From Karstenula rhodostoma CBS 690.94 (lineage: Eukaryota; Ascomycota; Dothideomycetes; Pleosporales; Didymosphaeriaceae), in the NCBI GenBank assembly GCA_010093485.1, contig MU001499.1:1627397-1691396 (forward strand): a stretch of DNA of 64,000 nucleotides, given 5' to 3'. The number at the start of each line of letters is the position of its first letter. Position 1 is the stretch's first letter. This document shows positions 1-11,870 of the stretch, in pieces. The notes below the pieces were generated by a model. It saw only the letters and a program-made list of their open reading frames with translations. It did no database searches and was not told the DNA's origin. The position numbers and the translations under genes are program-made.

Positions 1-55
1 AAGGCAGGGCAGAGGCGAGGGTGGCCAAGGCCAGGATGGAGGTAGAGGTCTTCAT
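1..55 (-). CDS. Secreted protein, N-terminal fragment cut by window edge
   Basis: Only the first 18 codons lie in the window. Reading leftward from the ATG at 55-53 gives a textbook signal peptide: MKTS, a hydrophobic core (ILALATLA) and a small-residue cleavage region (SALP). The product is therefore expected to enter the secretory pathway; its mature function cannot be told. A TATA-like sequence (TATATAAG on the minus strand, 135-142) lies about 80 nt upstream of the ATG, which supports a real transcription unit. The fragment is far too short for a family assignment. Confidence 0.7.
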   Translation of the reverse strand, partial: MKTSTSILALATLASALP

Positions 56-134
56 GGTTGAGGATTGTGGTGAGGCAGGCCTTCAGTGTGAGGAGTTGTT
101 GGCTTGGAGGTCCAACTGAAACGAATGGCGAAGG

Positions 135-142
135 CTTATATA
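135..142 (-). promoter_or_regulatory. TATA box of the partial secreted-protein gene
   Basis: TATATAAG on the minus strand, about 80 nt upstream of the ATG at 55. The spacing fits a fungal core promoter. Assigned by motif and position only. Confidence 0.5.
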
Positions 143-1170
143 CTCAAGCCGGGTGTAGATACTTTCGCCCTCCCTAACCATTCATTATGCCCAAGTCAAC
201 TTGATTGCGGCGTCAGGTCAGTTTACGGAGTTTGCTTTCCGCCCATTGATTACCCCGGAAAGCGCAAGGTCCCGTACGTGAGCCCGTTGAGCCGCATGCT
301 GGGGTAACATCCTTTTGATAGGATGGAACATTCTCCACTCCACACTTTGAAGACTTGCGTGCTCAACGGCGACCGGACCGTATTCGAGTCGAATGTAGGA
401 CCGTGCCCCTGGAATAATAGAAGTCTCATGGAAACAGCTTAGATATTGCAATTCTCTGGGCACCCCACCTTTCTTTTCTAAGATCTTCTTGTTTCTCGAC
501 ATATCGAGAGGGTACGGCGCGTACCTCCAAGATGATAGGTACAGAGCAGTACAAGGAGGTTTACAAACCATGCACTATGGGAGACCCAAGGCGGAGGGCA
601 GGGCCGGTTGTGAACCAGGGCCCCTCACAGCATTGTATACAAGTTCTTGGGATCCTATATCTCGTGACAGTGGAATTCCTGGGTTGCGAAGCTTGATGAG
701 CTGTTTCAAATAAAATTTGCCGATCCGTTGCCGTTTGTGTAGCAAATTGGCGCTCCGCATTCTGAACAGGGTATCGCGGGACTGCAAGCCTAAATTGTCT
801 TGTGACGACACGTCGCGAATTTTCCCGGTTAAACTAATCCACTTACTCAATGTTCATAGAGCCGCCAGCCGATCAATGCCTTGGCTAGAAGGTAGATGGT
901 ATGTCCTAATTGACTGCCGCATGGTCGGAGCATTTTGCGCGGTTCGTGGATGCAGCCGCACTTTATGCCCCGCAAGCGTGCCGAGGGTGTGGACCTACTG
1001 TCTCACGGAGGTACAGGCGTGCGTAACTTCAATGGCTTCTAGAGACATTCCATACTGGTCTTGAACGCAGGTCAACTACGCCTCACATAGGGTGAATATT
1101 GAAGGTCACATCTCATGTAATATCGTCTGCTTGGTATTTGAATTTTGTTGCGATGCTGGGCACTGTCTGA
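143..1170. other. Gene-free stretch
   Basis: Upstream region of the partial secreted-protein gene and 3' flank of the coactosin-type gene. It has open frames of 67 to 117 codons on both strands, but these overlap each other and show no recognisable domain, so none is called. Confidence 0.6.
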
Positions 1171-1838
1171 TCAATATGCCGAGCCTTGTCTATCATCTAT
1201 AGCGCGTACCAAGTCAACAAAACGCCAATACCAATCTCCATGTATGGGGAAGACTGAGTGTAGGGAGAATTGGGGGGTGGGGAAGTGTGGGTGATAGTGT
1301 TGGTAAGGCTTTGACTTACAGTTCGCGCCCATGGCTTTGCGCAGTTTCATTTCCACTACATCAGCCTTGAGGTCATGCTTGTCACTAGTTTGCACTTCCA
1401 CCGCGTACGTCCTGATGACTTGTTTGACCTGTCCGCTTTGAAAGCTCATCTTCGCTTTCCGCATGATCTTCGTCTGAGGACCTATATCATCGATGTTAAC
1501 TCATCCGTTTCTTCACTAGGAAATTTCTATGACGCAAAATCTCGTATCGTCTCAGCATCGCACTTACCCGCCCAGATGACGAAGCAAAATTTCGTTCGTT
1601 CAGAATATTCATCGTTTCCCAACTTCACTCTCACATACGCATACGCTGCTTCATCGTCTCCCAGCGTCTCGGTCATCTCCGCGATATCGCCGGTGCCGGT
1701 TTGGGCCAGTTTCAGAGAATCCGACGTGGCAGACGCATACTTGAGAACTAGCCACGTGGTCTCTGATTTGTCGGAACGCACATCCTCGTACGCTTGCGCA
1801 ATGTCAGGGTCCGATAGGATGTCACCTGGTGGGGCCAT
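1171..1838 (-). CDS. Coactosin-like actin-binding protein (ADF-H domain)
   Basis: Three exons: 1838-1568, 1481-1320 and 1196-1171. The introns are 86 nt and 123 nt, both with GTAAGT donors and TATAG acceptors. The joined frame gives 152 residues, the size of a single-domain coactosin. The protein is one ADF-homology fold: EDVRSDKSETTWLVLKY near residues 18-34, GDDEAAYAYVRVKLGNDEYS in the middle, then the MRKAKM helix opening exon 2. These are typical coactosin/Abp1-type features (family knowledge). Such proteins bind actin filaments in the cytoplasm and do not usually sever them. The third exon adds only the last residues (YDRQGSAY), and that fit supports the splice choice. The start chosen (MAPPGD) lies directly before the domain. 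Confidence 0.88.
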
Positions 1839-2855
1839 TGTGGTTGTTGTACGATCGTGACAGTGTGTTTGCAGCGTTGCTGTGGTTTGTTCTTGAGCTC
1901 AGGGGATAGCGGTGAAGATGGTGGGGAGGGTTTTGAGATTCGGCGTTAATGCGGGGCCATAATTCTGGGCCTGAACGGCCAATAGGAGGCAAGTCGCTTG
2001 ATGCCTCAGACTTTCAAGCGAGTCCTGATGGACAGGATATTCTGTCATCAATGGCGCTGTACGAAAAGAGAAACACAACATCGGGAGTGGGGTTGGTCTA
2101 TTGACCACTTTGACGATTCGCAGTGAATCCAAACCTGACAGGAGGATACAATGAACACCGTATGAATTATTCGAAAACGAGGGCGACTTTTGACATGTCA
2201 TTTGCGCAAGAGATGGTTGTCTGATTAGAGGTGTCGCCGAGGGCCAAATCTCAAGCATATGTTCTCGCTGGAGTTGAAGTTGCGTGCGAGTTGAAAGTGG
2301 GCTTCATTTCGGGTAGGTCGGCTCAAGCCAAAGGATTCACTATATACTGGGCCAAACAAGTGGAATGGTTCCAGAGCAGATAACAAACTTCACGTTCCTC
2401 ATCGCACATCAGCCGTGCCTGCCGTTCGTCTTCAGGCACATGCTTTGCTGGAACGCATCGCAAGTCGCGAAGAGCATCCATAATCGCAGTCCGGAAAGCA
2501 CCCGCTTCACCATGCTGTCCTAACCTTGACGCCCGATGCTAGGAGAATGCCGGAATAGTGTACAGAGAATTATGGCGGAGTGAGGTTGCAAGGAGTGCAA
2601 CAACACAGCGGTATGCGCGTAGCAAATCGACGTGGGAAATGTTCGAAAAAAGGGTATCTCTATGGAGCGAAGCTCTGCTGATAACATGTTCGCGATTATG
2701 GCCGAGATAGTGCCAGGGGTGTAGAATCTGGGTCGCTCTTCAGATGTTTCAATGGGAGGTGCGATTGGTCTCTGATCACCCGTTAGTGCCACACGCCCAG
2801 ACGAGCCTCATACTGGGTACGTACTGGAAAGTAACCGCATGTTGTCATTCTACTC
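1839..2855. other. Gene-free stretch
   Basis: Upstream of the coactosin-type gene and 3' of the membrane-protein gene. Minus-strand open frames at 1899-2258 and 2520-2792 show no domain and unconvincing composition. No repeat or RNA gene was seen. Confidence 0.55.
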
Positions 2856-3434
2856 TCATCGATATCCGCTGCCTCTGCGCACCCTTCTCCTTTCATACTC
2901 GCTGTCTTCCTCGATAACCTCAACCATGTCGTCGCCCGGCACGCGCCGCCGGGTCTCCTCCACCATGATACTGCGCGGCCGCGACCTTGTCCTTTCCTCT
3001 ACGATGACTGTCGACCTTCCTCCCGATCTTCGAGGGCTTCTGTCGTGTTCGCGCACCTCGCTGCGGGTTCCGCGCCGGGAGCGATGCGAGTTCGAATTGC
3101 GCCTCGGCCGGCGCACCACTATCTCCTCCTCGCCCGAAATCGCGTTACGGCTGTTGTTGGTGAGGGTCCAGAGGAGCCAGACCAGCAAGAGGAAGCCAGC
3201 GACACTGCCCAAGACTATGCCGACCACGGCACCAGTGCCGGGGCCGTCTTGTCGCAGGTAGGTGGGAATTAGGCCTGGCACAATCTGCCGCGATTCGAGT
3301 GATCTTGTTTTGATCCCAAAGGGGGCGAAGGCGTCGTCGGAGGCAAATTGAGTCGTCGGGTTCCGCGTCGTCAGGCTGCCGAGGTTGGGCGCGCCTGGTG
3401 CTTGCGCGCCGTTGGACGCGGCAAGGACGGGCAT
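2856..3434 (-). CDS. Single-pass membrane protein with Arg-rich cytoplasmic tail
   Basis: One exon of 192 residues. A polar N-terminal half (about 1-65) is followed by one strong transmembrane segment at about 66-90 with small-residue spacing (GTGAVVGIVLGSVAGFLLL). The C-terminal half is highly basic and low in complexity, with many RR and SR dipeptides and acidic patches near the end. No cleavable signal peptide is obvious. The layout (short outer part, glycine-rich single TM, charged tail) resembles small fungal surface or sensor-type membrane proteins, but no family is recognised and no function is assigned. The opposite strand is also open across much of the gene because of its biased composition. 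Confidence 0.72.
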   Translation of the reverse strand: MPVLAASNGAQAPGAPNLGSLTTRNPTTQFASDDAFAPFGIKTRSLESRQIVPGLIPTYLRQDGPGTGAVVGIVLGSVAGFLLLVWLLWTLTNNSRNAISGEEEIVVRRPRRNSNSHRSRRGTRSEVREHDRSPRRSGGRSTVIVEERTRSRPRSIMVEETRRRVPGDDMVEVIEEDSEYERRRVRRGSGYR

Positions 3435-4842
3435 GGTGAGGTCCCAGTACGTATGGAAGCAAAGGGGTGGTACCTCAGCGAAAGGAGTCGAGCGAGGCTA
3501 TGAGCGCTGCCCTGGGAGGGTTGGATGTCTGGTTGTTGATGGTTGGCCGGCGATGCCGGGCGCTAGGCGCGGGGGTCCAGCACCGTAAACAATGGTAGGA
3601 AGGAGCGACTGAAGTATCGCAACTACCACCGAGGCAGGCGCGTGGGTGAAGTATGGGAGAAATTAGGGAACATGCAAAAGAGAGGATAGGATTGTCAACC
3701 TCGGTCGACAGACCAGGGCAGCGGAAAAGAGCATGATGCAATTTGCGCGTCGTGTTGCTGGGTGGCTGGGACCCCCGCGGGAACAACTCGAGGGGCTTGA
3801 CAACCTCAACACCACGAGCCTATCACGGTTCCTTGCGCAAGCATCCCTGCACGTTCCACTTCATCCCGCATGATCAGCGAGGCACCGTCGGGAACCATGT
3901 GAGCGCCGTCTCAGGAACGCGTGGATCCACTCAAGCTTGGACAAGAGACGTCTGGAATGTTTTCCGGTACACGTCTATCCAACCCTCTAAGGCTCACGCA
4001 GCTGCGCCGTGTACGAATCACTGTAGGATCCTCCGCCAACTCTCATAGTGCAGCGCCTCCTCCTCCGAGCAGGGGTCCTTCGACCTTACATCACACCGAG
4101 ATTGCGACCAGGTAGCCCACAGGTAGCCCACAGGTAGCCCACAGGTACCGGCAACAAGCGCCGCTGCCCTACCACGCGTCTAAATCATCGCCTGCAACAT
4201 CAAGTCGAACAGACACTCAATTATCGCAGAATCCATAGGTGAGATCAGTTGCTGCCAATAAGAGTTTTGGAACAGTTCTAAACTTCGAGGGCTTCGACCA
4301 TCAGTTGGTCAGGAAGTGCCAATAAATCACGTGACGATGTGTGAGCGGCATCATTGCGACGCGGCACAGCAACTCTGCTACATCGTGTCTTGCTGTGCCT
4401 TCATTCAACAGGAAAGCTTTTGGATGCCTAATAAGAGTTAAGCCACCGTCGACTCCTCATCAGAACACTTGTTCTTTCTCTCTGTCGTCCAGTTGTGCCT
4501 CCGCCCAGAAGTCAACATCAAACACCTCGCCGCGGCGCTATCGCTCCTGATGTGAGCGAGAACTGTCCTCTTCTCTATTCTTCATCCCACTGTACTACAA
4601 TCGAGCCAGTCGAAACCGTATCACAACATCCCAACGCCCGAGTGAGCTCCTCACATACGACGACAAGCTGGCATTAATACATCGCTCCCTGCCTAAATTC
4701 TAGGGTCATACTGGAGCTGTGCTACAAAAAGGTCTCGAATATGTTACAGCTGCCTTGTGATCTTGGTCAATCACTCTGTATGCGTCTTATACACGCCGCT
4801 TTCATCGGATGTCATCAGTGCGACCATATCCTACTGTGAAGG
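3435..4842. other. Gene-free stretch with a short tandem repeat
   Basis: About 1.4 kb between the membrane-protein gene and the tandem subtilase gene, which lie in opposite directions. Short open frames here have no recognisable content. The 11-bp tandem repeat at 4111-4147 is listed separately. Confidence 0.6.
4111..4147. repeat. 11-bp tandem repeat, about 3.4 copies
   Basis: The unit GGTAGCCCACA is repeated exactly three times (4111-4143), followed by GGTA. It lies in intergenic DNA, about 0.8 kb upstream of the subtilase gene. Confidence 0.9.
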
Positions 4843-4848
4843 TATAAA
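4843..4848 (+). promoter_or_regulatory. TATA box of the tandem subtilase gene
   Basis: TATAAA, about 105 nt upstream of the ATG at 4953, followed by a pyrimidine-rich stretch typical of fungal core promoters. Assigned by motif and position. Confidence 0.5.
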
Positions 4849-4952
4849 GCTTCCATTTTCATCTCTTTCAACGCTTTAAACAGCTCATATATTCACAAAT
4901 TTGTCCTTCACAATCTGCATACAATTCGCTGTCTCATCGATTTTCTTCCATC

Positions 4953-7900
4953 ATGCGAATCGACCGCGACACTCTAGTATTGCTCACGCTGATCACGGGC
5001 AGAGTCTACGGAAACATATATAGGGACCTCGGATCAGGCAAGTCATTTCAGCTTCGGAGAACAACGTGTGCCTTTCTAATGACCTGCGCATTCAGGCCAG
5101 TCGAAGATCGAACGAGGAGAAGATCCTTCGGCCGAAACGTTCAAGCCTAGCGTAGCCTATCCAACTGGGACACCTATCACTACCGGAAACCTCCCTGTCG
5201 TAACTACATCAACTCTATCACCGGGCTCTATTCATCATACGGAGTCAATCTCTCAAGCTAGTGGCACATCCCAGGGCACGTTGTCCGCTCATCATAACAC
5301 GTCTTCTTCGTCAGCTAGAACACAATCTAGATCTGCATCGACTACCTCGATATCAGCAAACATCCCAACTGGAAACCATTCAGTGTCAACCCCACCGTCG
5401 ACAACATCGTCTCTATTAACGCATCTTGTCTCTTCTACAGTGCACTCGAGCTCGACTTCCCGACTGTCACTGAGCAGTGTTGACTCAACAGGATATCCTA
5501 CCGCAGCTAACAACTCGACCAATATCTCTTCCATAATGTCATCAACATCTCAATCAACGAAGAGTGAAGGAAATTCAACCGCTTCTGCGTCTCCAAGCTC
5601 TCTCAATGGAGGATCTACAACGCCTTCAAGTTCAGATACAGTTACTAGTGAGAAGCATCCTACGTCGTCCACGATTCAGAACTCGAGCTCACGCAACTCC
5701 ACGGCCATTCCTTCAGAACACTCTTCAAGAAGTGCGTCCGGCCATATCCCACAAACGCAGCCCTCCACTGAGCATCAATCAACAACTTCTGCCGGAGCAC
5801 CGACGGAGACGCAATACGTTGTATCTACTGTCACTGCTTCCGATGGTTCCTCAGGCCTCGTGACCTTCACCAAAACGGTGGAGGCTGCGCCTTCCTCGGG
5901 TGGATCAGGAGAAACCGCCCCAGTTGGACCATCTCGAACAAACGCTCCTTCTTCAACACATGGATTACCTATCTTTTCTCCATTCCCAAGCGCTTATATA
6001 TTCGATGCGGTCATCGCCGGCCAATCATACCACCTGCCATCTCCAGACGGGCCACCCACGGTGATCATCTTGCATGATGGCAAGGTTGCGAAGCTTTCTC
6101 ACGACAAAGTTACGATAGGAGGAGAATCCGTTCCCATTTCTCAGATATCGGAAGAGACCAAAATCGATGGCGTCAGTGTCCAAAAGAAGGCAGGAGAAGC
6201 AGACAAGCCGCAAGAAGAAAACGAAGGTGGGGGCGATGGTGGAGGTGGCGGCATCGGCGGCCTTCTCGGCGGTCTTGTCGGCAGTGCCAAAAAGGCTGTC
6301 AATGGTGTGAAGGATGCCGGTGAAAGCGCCCTCGGAGTACCTGCTGCAGCAGTGGCGGGCGCTGGTGCAGCCACTTTCGCAGGCATAGCCGGCAAACTTT
6401 CAACAGCTGGTAATGGAGTCAACACACTTGTCTCTGGGCTGAACGGCATCCAGAATGCCGTGCCTAAGGACAAGCTCAGTCAGGCAGGCCTGGGTGCGGC
6501 AATGGATGCACAGAACCTTGGTCGGCAGGCATCCAACTGGCTTGGTTCGACTAGCGGCCTGGTTAAAGACTTTCCGAATCTTCCGAAAAAAGTTCAAGAT
6601 CAAGTTGTGGACGACATCAAAAAGTTCGCGGGAGAAGGGGGACAGCTAGGGAAAGCTCAAAACGCGTTGGAAGCTTTTAGGGACTTTCCGTGGGAAAGCG
6701 AACTTCCACAGTCACAGCTAACTTCGGCAACTCAGAAACCCACAGGTTCGCCGACGAATCGACCAAGTGGGACTAGTATATCAACAAACACAGCCTCCCG
6801 AGAAGCTTCGGAAGACCAAACTACTACGACACAGACAACGTTCTCGTCGACCCAGACGTCCACCAAGACTTCTTCAAGAACTAGTAGCAAAAGTGCTTCC
6901 GCAACTCCCGATCTAGAGGAATACATGATTCTGTCGCGGGATGGAACTGAACTTCAAGAATTCGACGACTTTGTCCAAGGGCTCGATAAAGGAAAGGGGC
7001 AACTTTATTCCTGGAAACACATCAAATCACAAATGTACGTGACGAGCCTTACACCCAAGCAAACGGAAAAACTCCCAAAGAACCACACATTCATCGACTC
7101 TATATCTCTCTGTACCACCCAGGATGAGAATTACGATGGCCGTGTTGAAGAGTTTCGCGGTGTGGACCCACGGGCCCAATCAAAGTTGGCTAGACAGAAC
7201 CTTTTTTCGAAAGGTCACGTCGACGGCTTGTCAAATATATCCAAAACCTGGAAACGAGCATTCGTGTCGGATGAAGATGCACCATGGTGGAAGAAAATGA
7301 TCTCAGCATCTGCAAAAGAGCGGGAAAAACCACTGAACGGTCTTTCCTACTTGGCCGACGACTTTGAGGGAGAAGGTACCACGATATACATACTGGATGA
7401 CGGCTTCGACCTGAGCCTCGATGAACTGGCGCCGGATGGCCGCACCGTGGGAACTACCTTTGCGAGCAACAAACTTACCTTGACAGGGATCAAGGAAGCG
7501 CAGCACTTTCATGAAGGCATCGGAGGTGGTGCACACGGCACTATGTGAGTAGCACTGGATAATTAGTTCTTTCCTTCATCTGAGCTCAAAGCGACCATGC
7601 ACAAGAGCTCTACACCCGTCACTAACTAGTGACAGGATGGCTATAATAGCCGCAGGCAAAACCCTCGGGATCGCGCCAAAAGCGAACCTGTTTCTGGCGA
7701 AGACGAAGAACAAATACAAGAACAAGTACGACTCTAACATGATACACTATGGAAAAGTGACACCGCAAGCCCTCGCATACGTCTTCGCAGAGATAAGGGA
7801 TCACATAAGGGCAAGGCTACAGCAGGATCCGAACGCCAAATCTGTCATAAACATTTCATGGGGTAAGAGTTTGACGGAGACATGTTGATTGTCTGATAAT

Positions 7901-10900
7901 AATCTGTGTTCGTAGGTCAAAAACTGAATGAAGGCGGACAAAACCTAGACAAACATTTCGAAACATTCATCGCCCTCTGCAAAGATGACAACATACCCGT
8001 GGTCATAGCTGCCGGAAACAAGCCATTTGGGTCCAACTTGCATACTGGTACACCTCAACACTGGGGAAGAGATGACAACAACATCATCACTGTTGGTGCA
8101 GTGAAGAAAGACGGTACACTGTGGCCCGGCACCGCAGTACCTGTACCTAACGAGGAGGGCTCCATGACTGTGTATGCACCCGGAGAGGTATGCTACCAGA
8201 TGGTGACAACACCATGTAGTGAATGGTTTCTTACGTCCTTGTAGAAGATTGAAGTCCCAAGCGTCGGTGGCGATATGCTTCCTGAAAACGAATTATCCGG
8301 CACCAGCCAAGCCGCAGCCATGACTGTAAGTGGAGGTACAAGCAAACCCGATTTTATACTAACATTTCATCAGTCTGGACTCATTGCGTACTTATACCAG
8401 GCGCCACAGTTGGGCAAATGGGTGAACCATCCCGCCGGTTTCGACGTGAAAAGACTTCTGGTTAACCACGCTTGGACTCGCGTGAGAAGGCCCATCATTA
8501 CTCCTGAGGGCTGGCCGCCCTTGGACTCCCTCGATGTGGTGTATAATCTCGCCCGAGATAGTGAAGAGTGTGTTGAGCGCCGAGACGGAAACAATGGCAC
8601 TAATGCGCACTGCATAGTCTCGACAGCCACCTCACAGCTACCTTCGGCAACTCAGAACCTCACAGGTTCAGCGACGAATCGACCAAGTGGCACTAGTCTG
8701 CCGACTGAGACGGCTTCGCGCCAGACTTCAGAGGGTCAGACAACCACACAAAACTCTACATCCGTTTCAACTACAAGCGCACACAACACCACAGCTCTGC
8801 ATAGCACTCAGTCTGCAAGCATTACTTCATCGTCAAATACCACTTCCGCGACCTCGTCATCCAGCGCTGAGCCTACGCCCACTGAGACAACCAAGTACTA
8901 CATTGTCACCAAAGACGGAACATCACTTGATGATTTCAAACAGTTCATTGATGAACTGGACAACGCAGCTGGCCTTGCTAGGACCTACAAGCCTGAATAC
9001 GTACCGCATCAAACCTACCTGACAATGTTGAAGCCAGAAGTTGCTGAGAAGCTCCAGTCGAGGTATAATTTCATTCGCTGGGTAATCCCTTGTGTGTTCA
9101 CCAAAGAGGACCTGGAAGCAGACGACGAAGAGTTTCGTGCCGTCAATACTGACAAGCGTAGAAGCTATATTGAAGATCCTTACTTGAAAGATGCTAAACT
9201 GCCAACGCGAATGCAGGAGCTGCCTGGTGATAATACCTCGGCGGTCTTCCCTCGAGCCTTGTCATCACCCAACTCTAACGCTCCCTACTGGAAAAAGATG
9301 TTATCGTCCCCTTACCATCAAATTCCGAACCCCCCTTCCGAAGACCCTGGCTACCGCGCGGATGAATCCCTTGGTAGGGGTGTTACGATATATGTGGTCG
9401 ACGATGGCTTTGATATTCACGAACAAGAACGAGTACGTCCACGTCTCCATCGTCGATTCAAAAATGCCATAATTAATATTCTGATCTTTTGGCATACCCT
9501 CTATTTCAATCTGAATGACTGATCCCCAATTTTAGGATCTCATTCCTGGTGGACGAAGGGTCGACACCTTTGTGGTTTCTAAAGAGGAAGTTACCTTGCA
9601 AGGTTTTATCGAGGAACAACGCAAGCATTGGAAAGATGCAAAGGTCTTCGATCAAAACATTTGGAGGGGCGATCATGGAACAAAGATGGCCATCATAGCG
9701 GCAGGGGCGGTGAACGGTGTAGCTCGTCGGGCAAACCTCTACCTGATGAAAGCTAAGGGCCAATACCAAAGAGAAGTTGGCTCAGATATCGTGAATTTAG
9801 GCTACACGGTGCCCGCTATTCAGACGACTCTTGATGAGATCAAACGGCACATAGAAGAACGAAAGAGATCCAACCCCAACGCGAAATCAGTCCTCAGCTG
9901 GTCATGGGGTAAGGACAGGCGACTCAAGATGAGCGGTGCTAACTTTCCTTAGGTGTTGATGCTCTTAACCCCCGGAACGAGGCGCTGGGACCAATATTTC
10001 AGGAATTCCTGGACTGGTGTGAAGAGCAAAAGATTCCAATCAGTCTCGCAGCTGGCAACGATCCACGCAGGTCAATTGAAAAATCCTATCCTCACAAACT
10101 AGGAACGCCACATAACACCCTCATTACAGTTGGAGGTGTCACCGAGAAAGGTTCACTCTACGAGATGACGTCACCAAAGAAGAATGGTGAAGCAGGTTCT
10201 ATGAGTGTATTCGCACCAGCCGTGGATATAGTGGTACCAGGAAAGCCGAGCGTCCCAGATACGGGGACGAGTCAAGCAGCGGCTATCGTGGTGAGTGCAA
10301 ACCTTGTGCCGATCCTATTCTGTCCCTGTTTCCATTCTTCCTAGCACAGTCCCATACAGTAAGACTGGCGAAGCCTTATACGAAGTGGGATCAAAAGCGT
10401 GGCGAAATCTTATCGCTACTCACGTCTTTCATGTCCATACTATGGGCTGTTTCTTTGGGGACATATCTACTTGCCTCGAGACAGCACTGAGAACATCATG
10501 TTCATGCTTTGAAACCGAGATGTACTGACAGCGTTGCAGGCCGGAATCGCAGCCTACTTCTACGGGTTGAACGACATCAATCTACTCCACGGGAACGCGG
10601 ATCGAAACATGAAGGACTTCATCATCGACCACGCGTGGCAAAGGGTACCAGAAATCTCGCCAACAGAAAACGGATGGCCTCCCGAGCGTTTACCCGTCGT
10701 CTACAACCTCGCATACGGCGACCATAAGCACGCGGACGACCCCTGCTCTCCTTTGCACAGACGTGATAACAGTTCAGCGTCCGCGTGTTCGTTCTCGCAG
10801 AACGTCACCAGTGCCACATCCACAAAGTACGTCATCGCCAAAACCTGAATGCATTTCTGCGTTAACTAATCAAGGTCTAGATCCTCGAAGACTACATCCA

Positions 10901-11259
10901 AGCCGGCAAGCAAAACACGCTCAGTAACTTCCCAAAACGCAACCACGAAACCCGCCAAAAGCACAAGCCGCGGCAAGAAAAGCGCCTCCTCAACCTCTGA
11001 CAGCTACTTCGAGTACTCCACCACGACAGGAACCTGGGCCGGCCACTACTACTACACCGAAACTAAAGTCATCGTTTCAACGGTGCGCGTAACGGACATC
11101 TCGACCGTTGCTCCGCCGCCGCCTCCACCGCCATCATCGGAAGCCCCACCTCCAGCCGAGACTACTCACAAGGATAAATCAGACTACCAACCGGGCTGTG
11201 TGGGTGGGAAGCGAGATGAGAAGGGAGTGCAGCGTAGGTGTCCTCCATTCAAATTTTGA
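4953..11259 (+). CDS. Tandem (double) subtilisin-like serine protease, family S8
   Basis: Ten exons: 4953-5037, 5096-7544, 7636-7862, 7916-8187, 8245-8325, 8374-9432, 9536-9908, 9953-10290, 10540-10826 and 10881-11259. They join in frame to 1849 residues. Intron 1 is GC-AG; the others are GT-AG. Order: weak signal peptide (hydrophobic core LVLLTLITG); Ser/Thr-rich mucin-like stretch (about 60-240); a cell-wall-type segment near 330-370; Gly/Ala-rich and helical part (about 405-570); then two units. Each unit has a Ser/Thr linker, an I9-like propeptide and an S8 domain. Unit 1 triad: Asp796 (DDG), His842 (HGT), Ser1032 (GTSQAA). Unit 2 triad: Asp1381, His1438, Ser1622. Both keep the oxyanion Asn in AAGN. 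The C-terminal part (about 1700-1849) is Ser/Thr/Lys-rich with a polyproline run. It is predicted to be a secreted or wall-associated endopeptidase. Two separate genes are unlikely, because no stop or promoter separates the units. The exact N-terminus is the least certain part. Confidence 0.85.
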
Positions 11260-11870
11260 CATGTCAAACGTAGTTTGTTTTCACGTTCTCTTGCGCGCTG
11301 GAATATGCTTTCGCATTGCGGCACTCCTTTGGTGGTGTTTGGGTTCTTTCCTTCTCAATTCTGTCTTTACAGATGTCACCTTCGTATTGGCACAGTAATC
11401 CATAGAACGTCTCTCATTCCGCACGTAATGAATTATATGCTAGTCTACGGCATTTGGCAGTACCGTACTATTCCTTGGGATCTCTAAGAAGCAAGATGCT
11501 AAGTCCTCTATCGAGCTAAGTTATGTGCGCTACAATCATGGAGGGAGCAGGCCGTGGTTATTGTGCCTTGAATCCGATAAAAAGTGCTGCGATCATTGTC
11601 GCATAGAAACGCCCTCGCGAGACGCATGGTGGTCAGATGTCAATGATGGATCATTAGGTAGCTTGCCAGGGTGAAATCAGGTAGGTGGATGAATGGTCGG
11701 TACCGTGACCAGTTCTACGTCGCGACCCATTATGGATTTGACTTGGTCCAATGTAGACATTGTCGTGTACTTGAAGCTTGACAGTTGCCCCGCAATGACA
11801 GAAGCCGGAGGATGTGACGATCCTACGATGGCCGGATGCCGTTCCGAAGCCAGTCCGTCGCCAGCGCAGC
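11260..11870. other. Gene-free stretch between convergent genes
   Basis: 3' flanks of the subtilase gene (+) and an LPxELRN-type gene (-). No feature recognised. Confidence 0.6.

Noticed and set aside
717..1064. Plus-strand open frame of 115 codons
   Set aside because: No domain, no splice context and overlapping alternative frames; probably chance.
1899..2258. Minus-strand open frame of 119 codons
   Set aside because: Composition unlike the nearby genes and nothing recognisable.
5281..7548. A separate gene starting at 5281 with the 755-codon frame
   Set aside because: It has no ATG at its start. It joins in frame through a good intron to the signal-peptide exon at 4953 and through further introns to the catalytic His and Ser exons.
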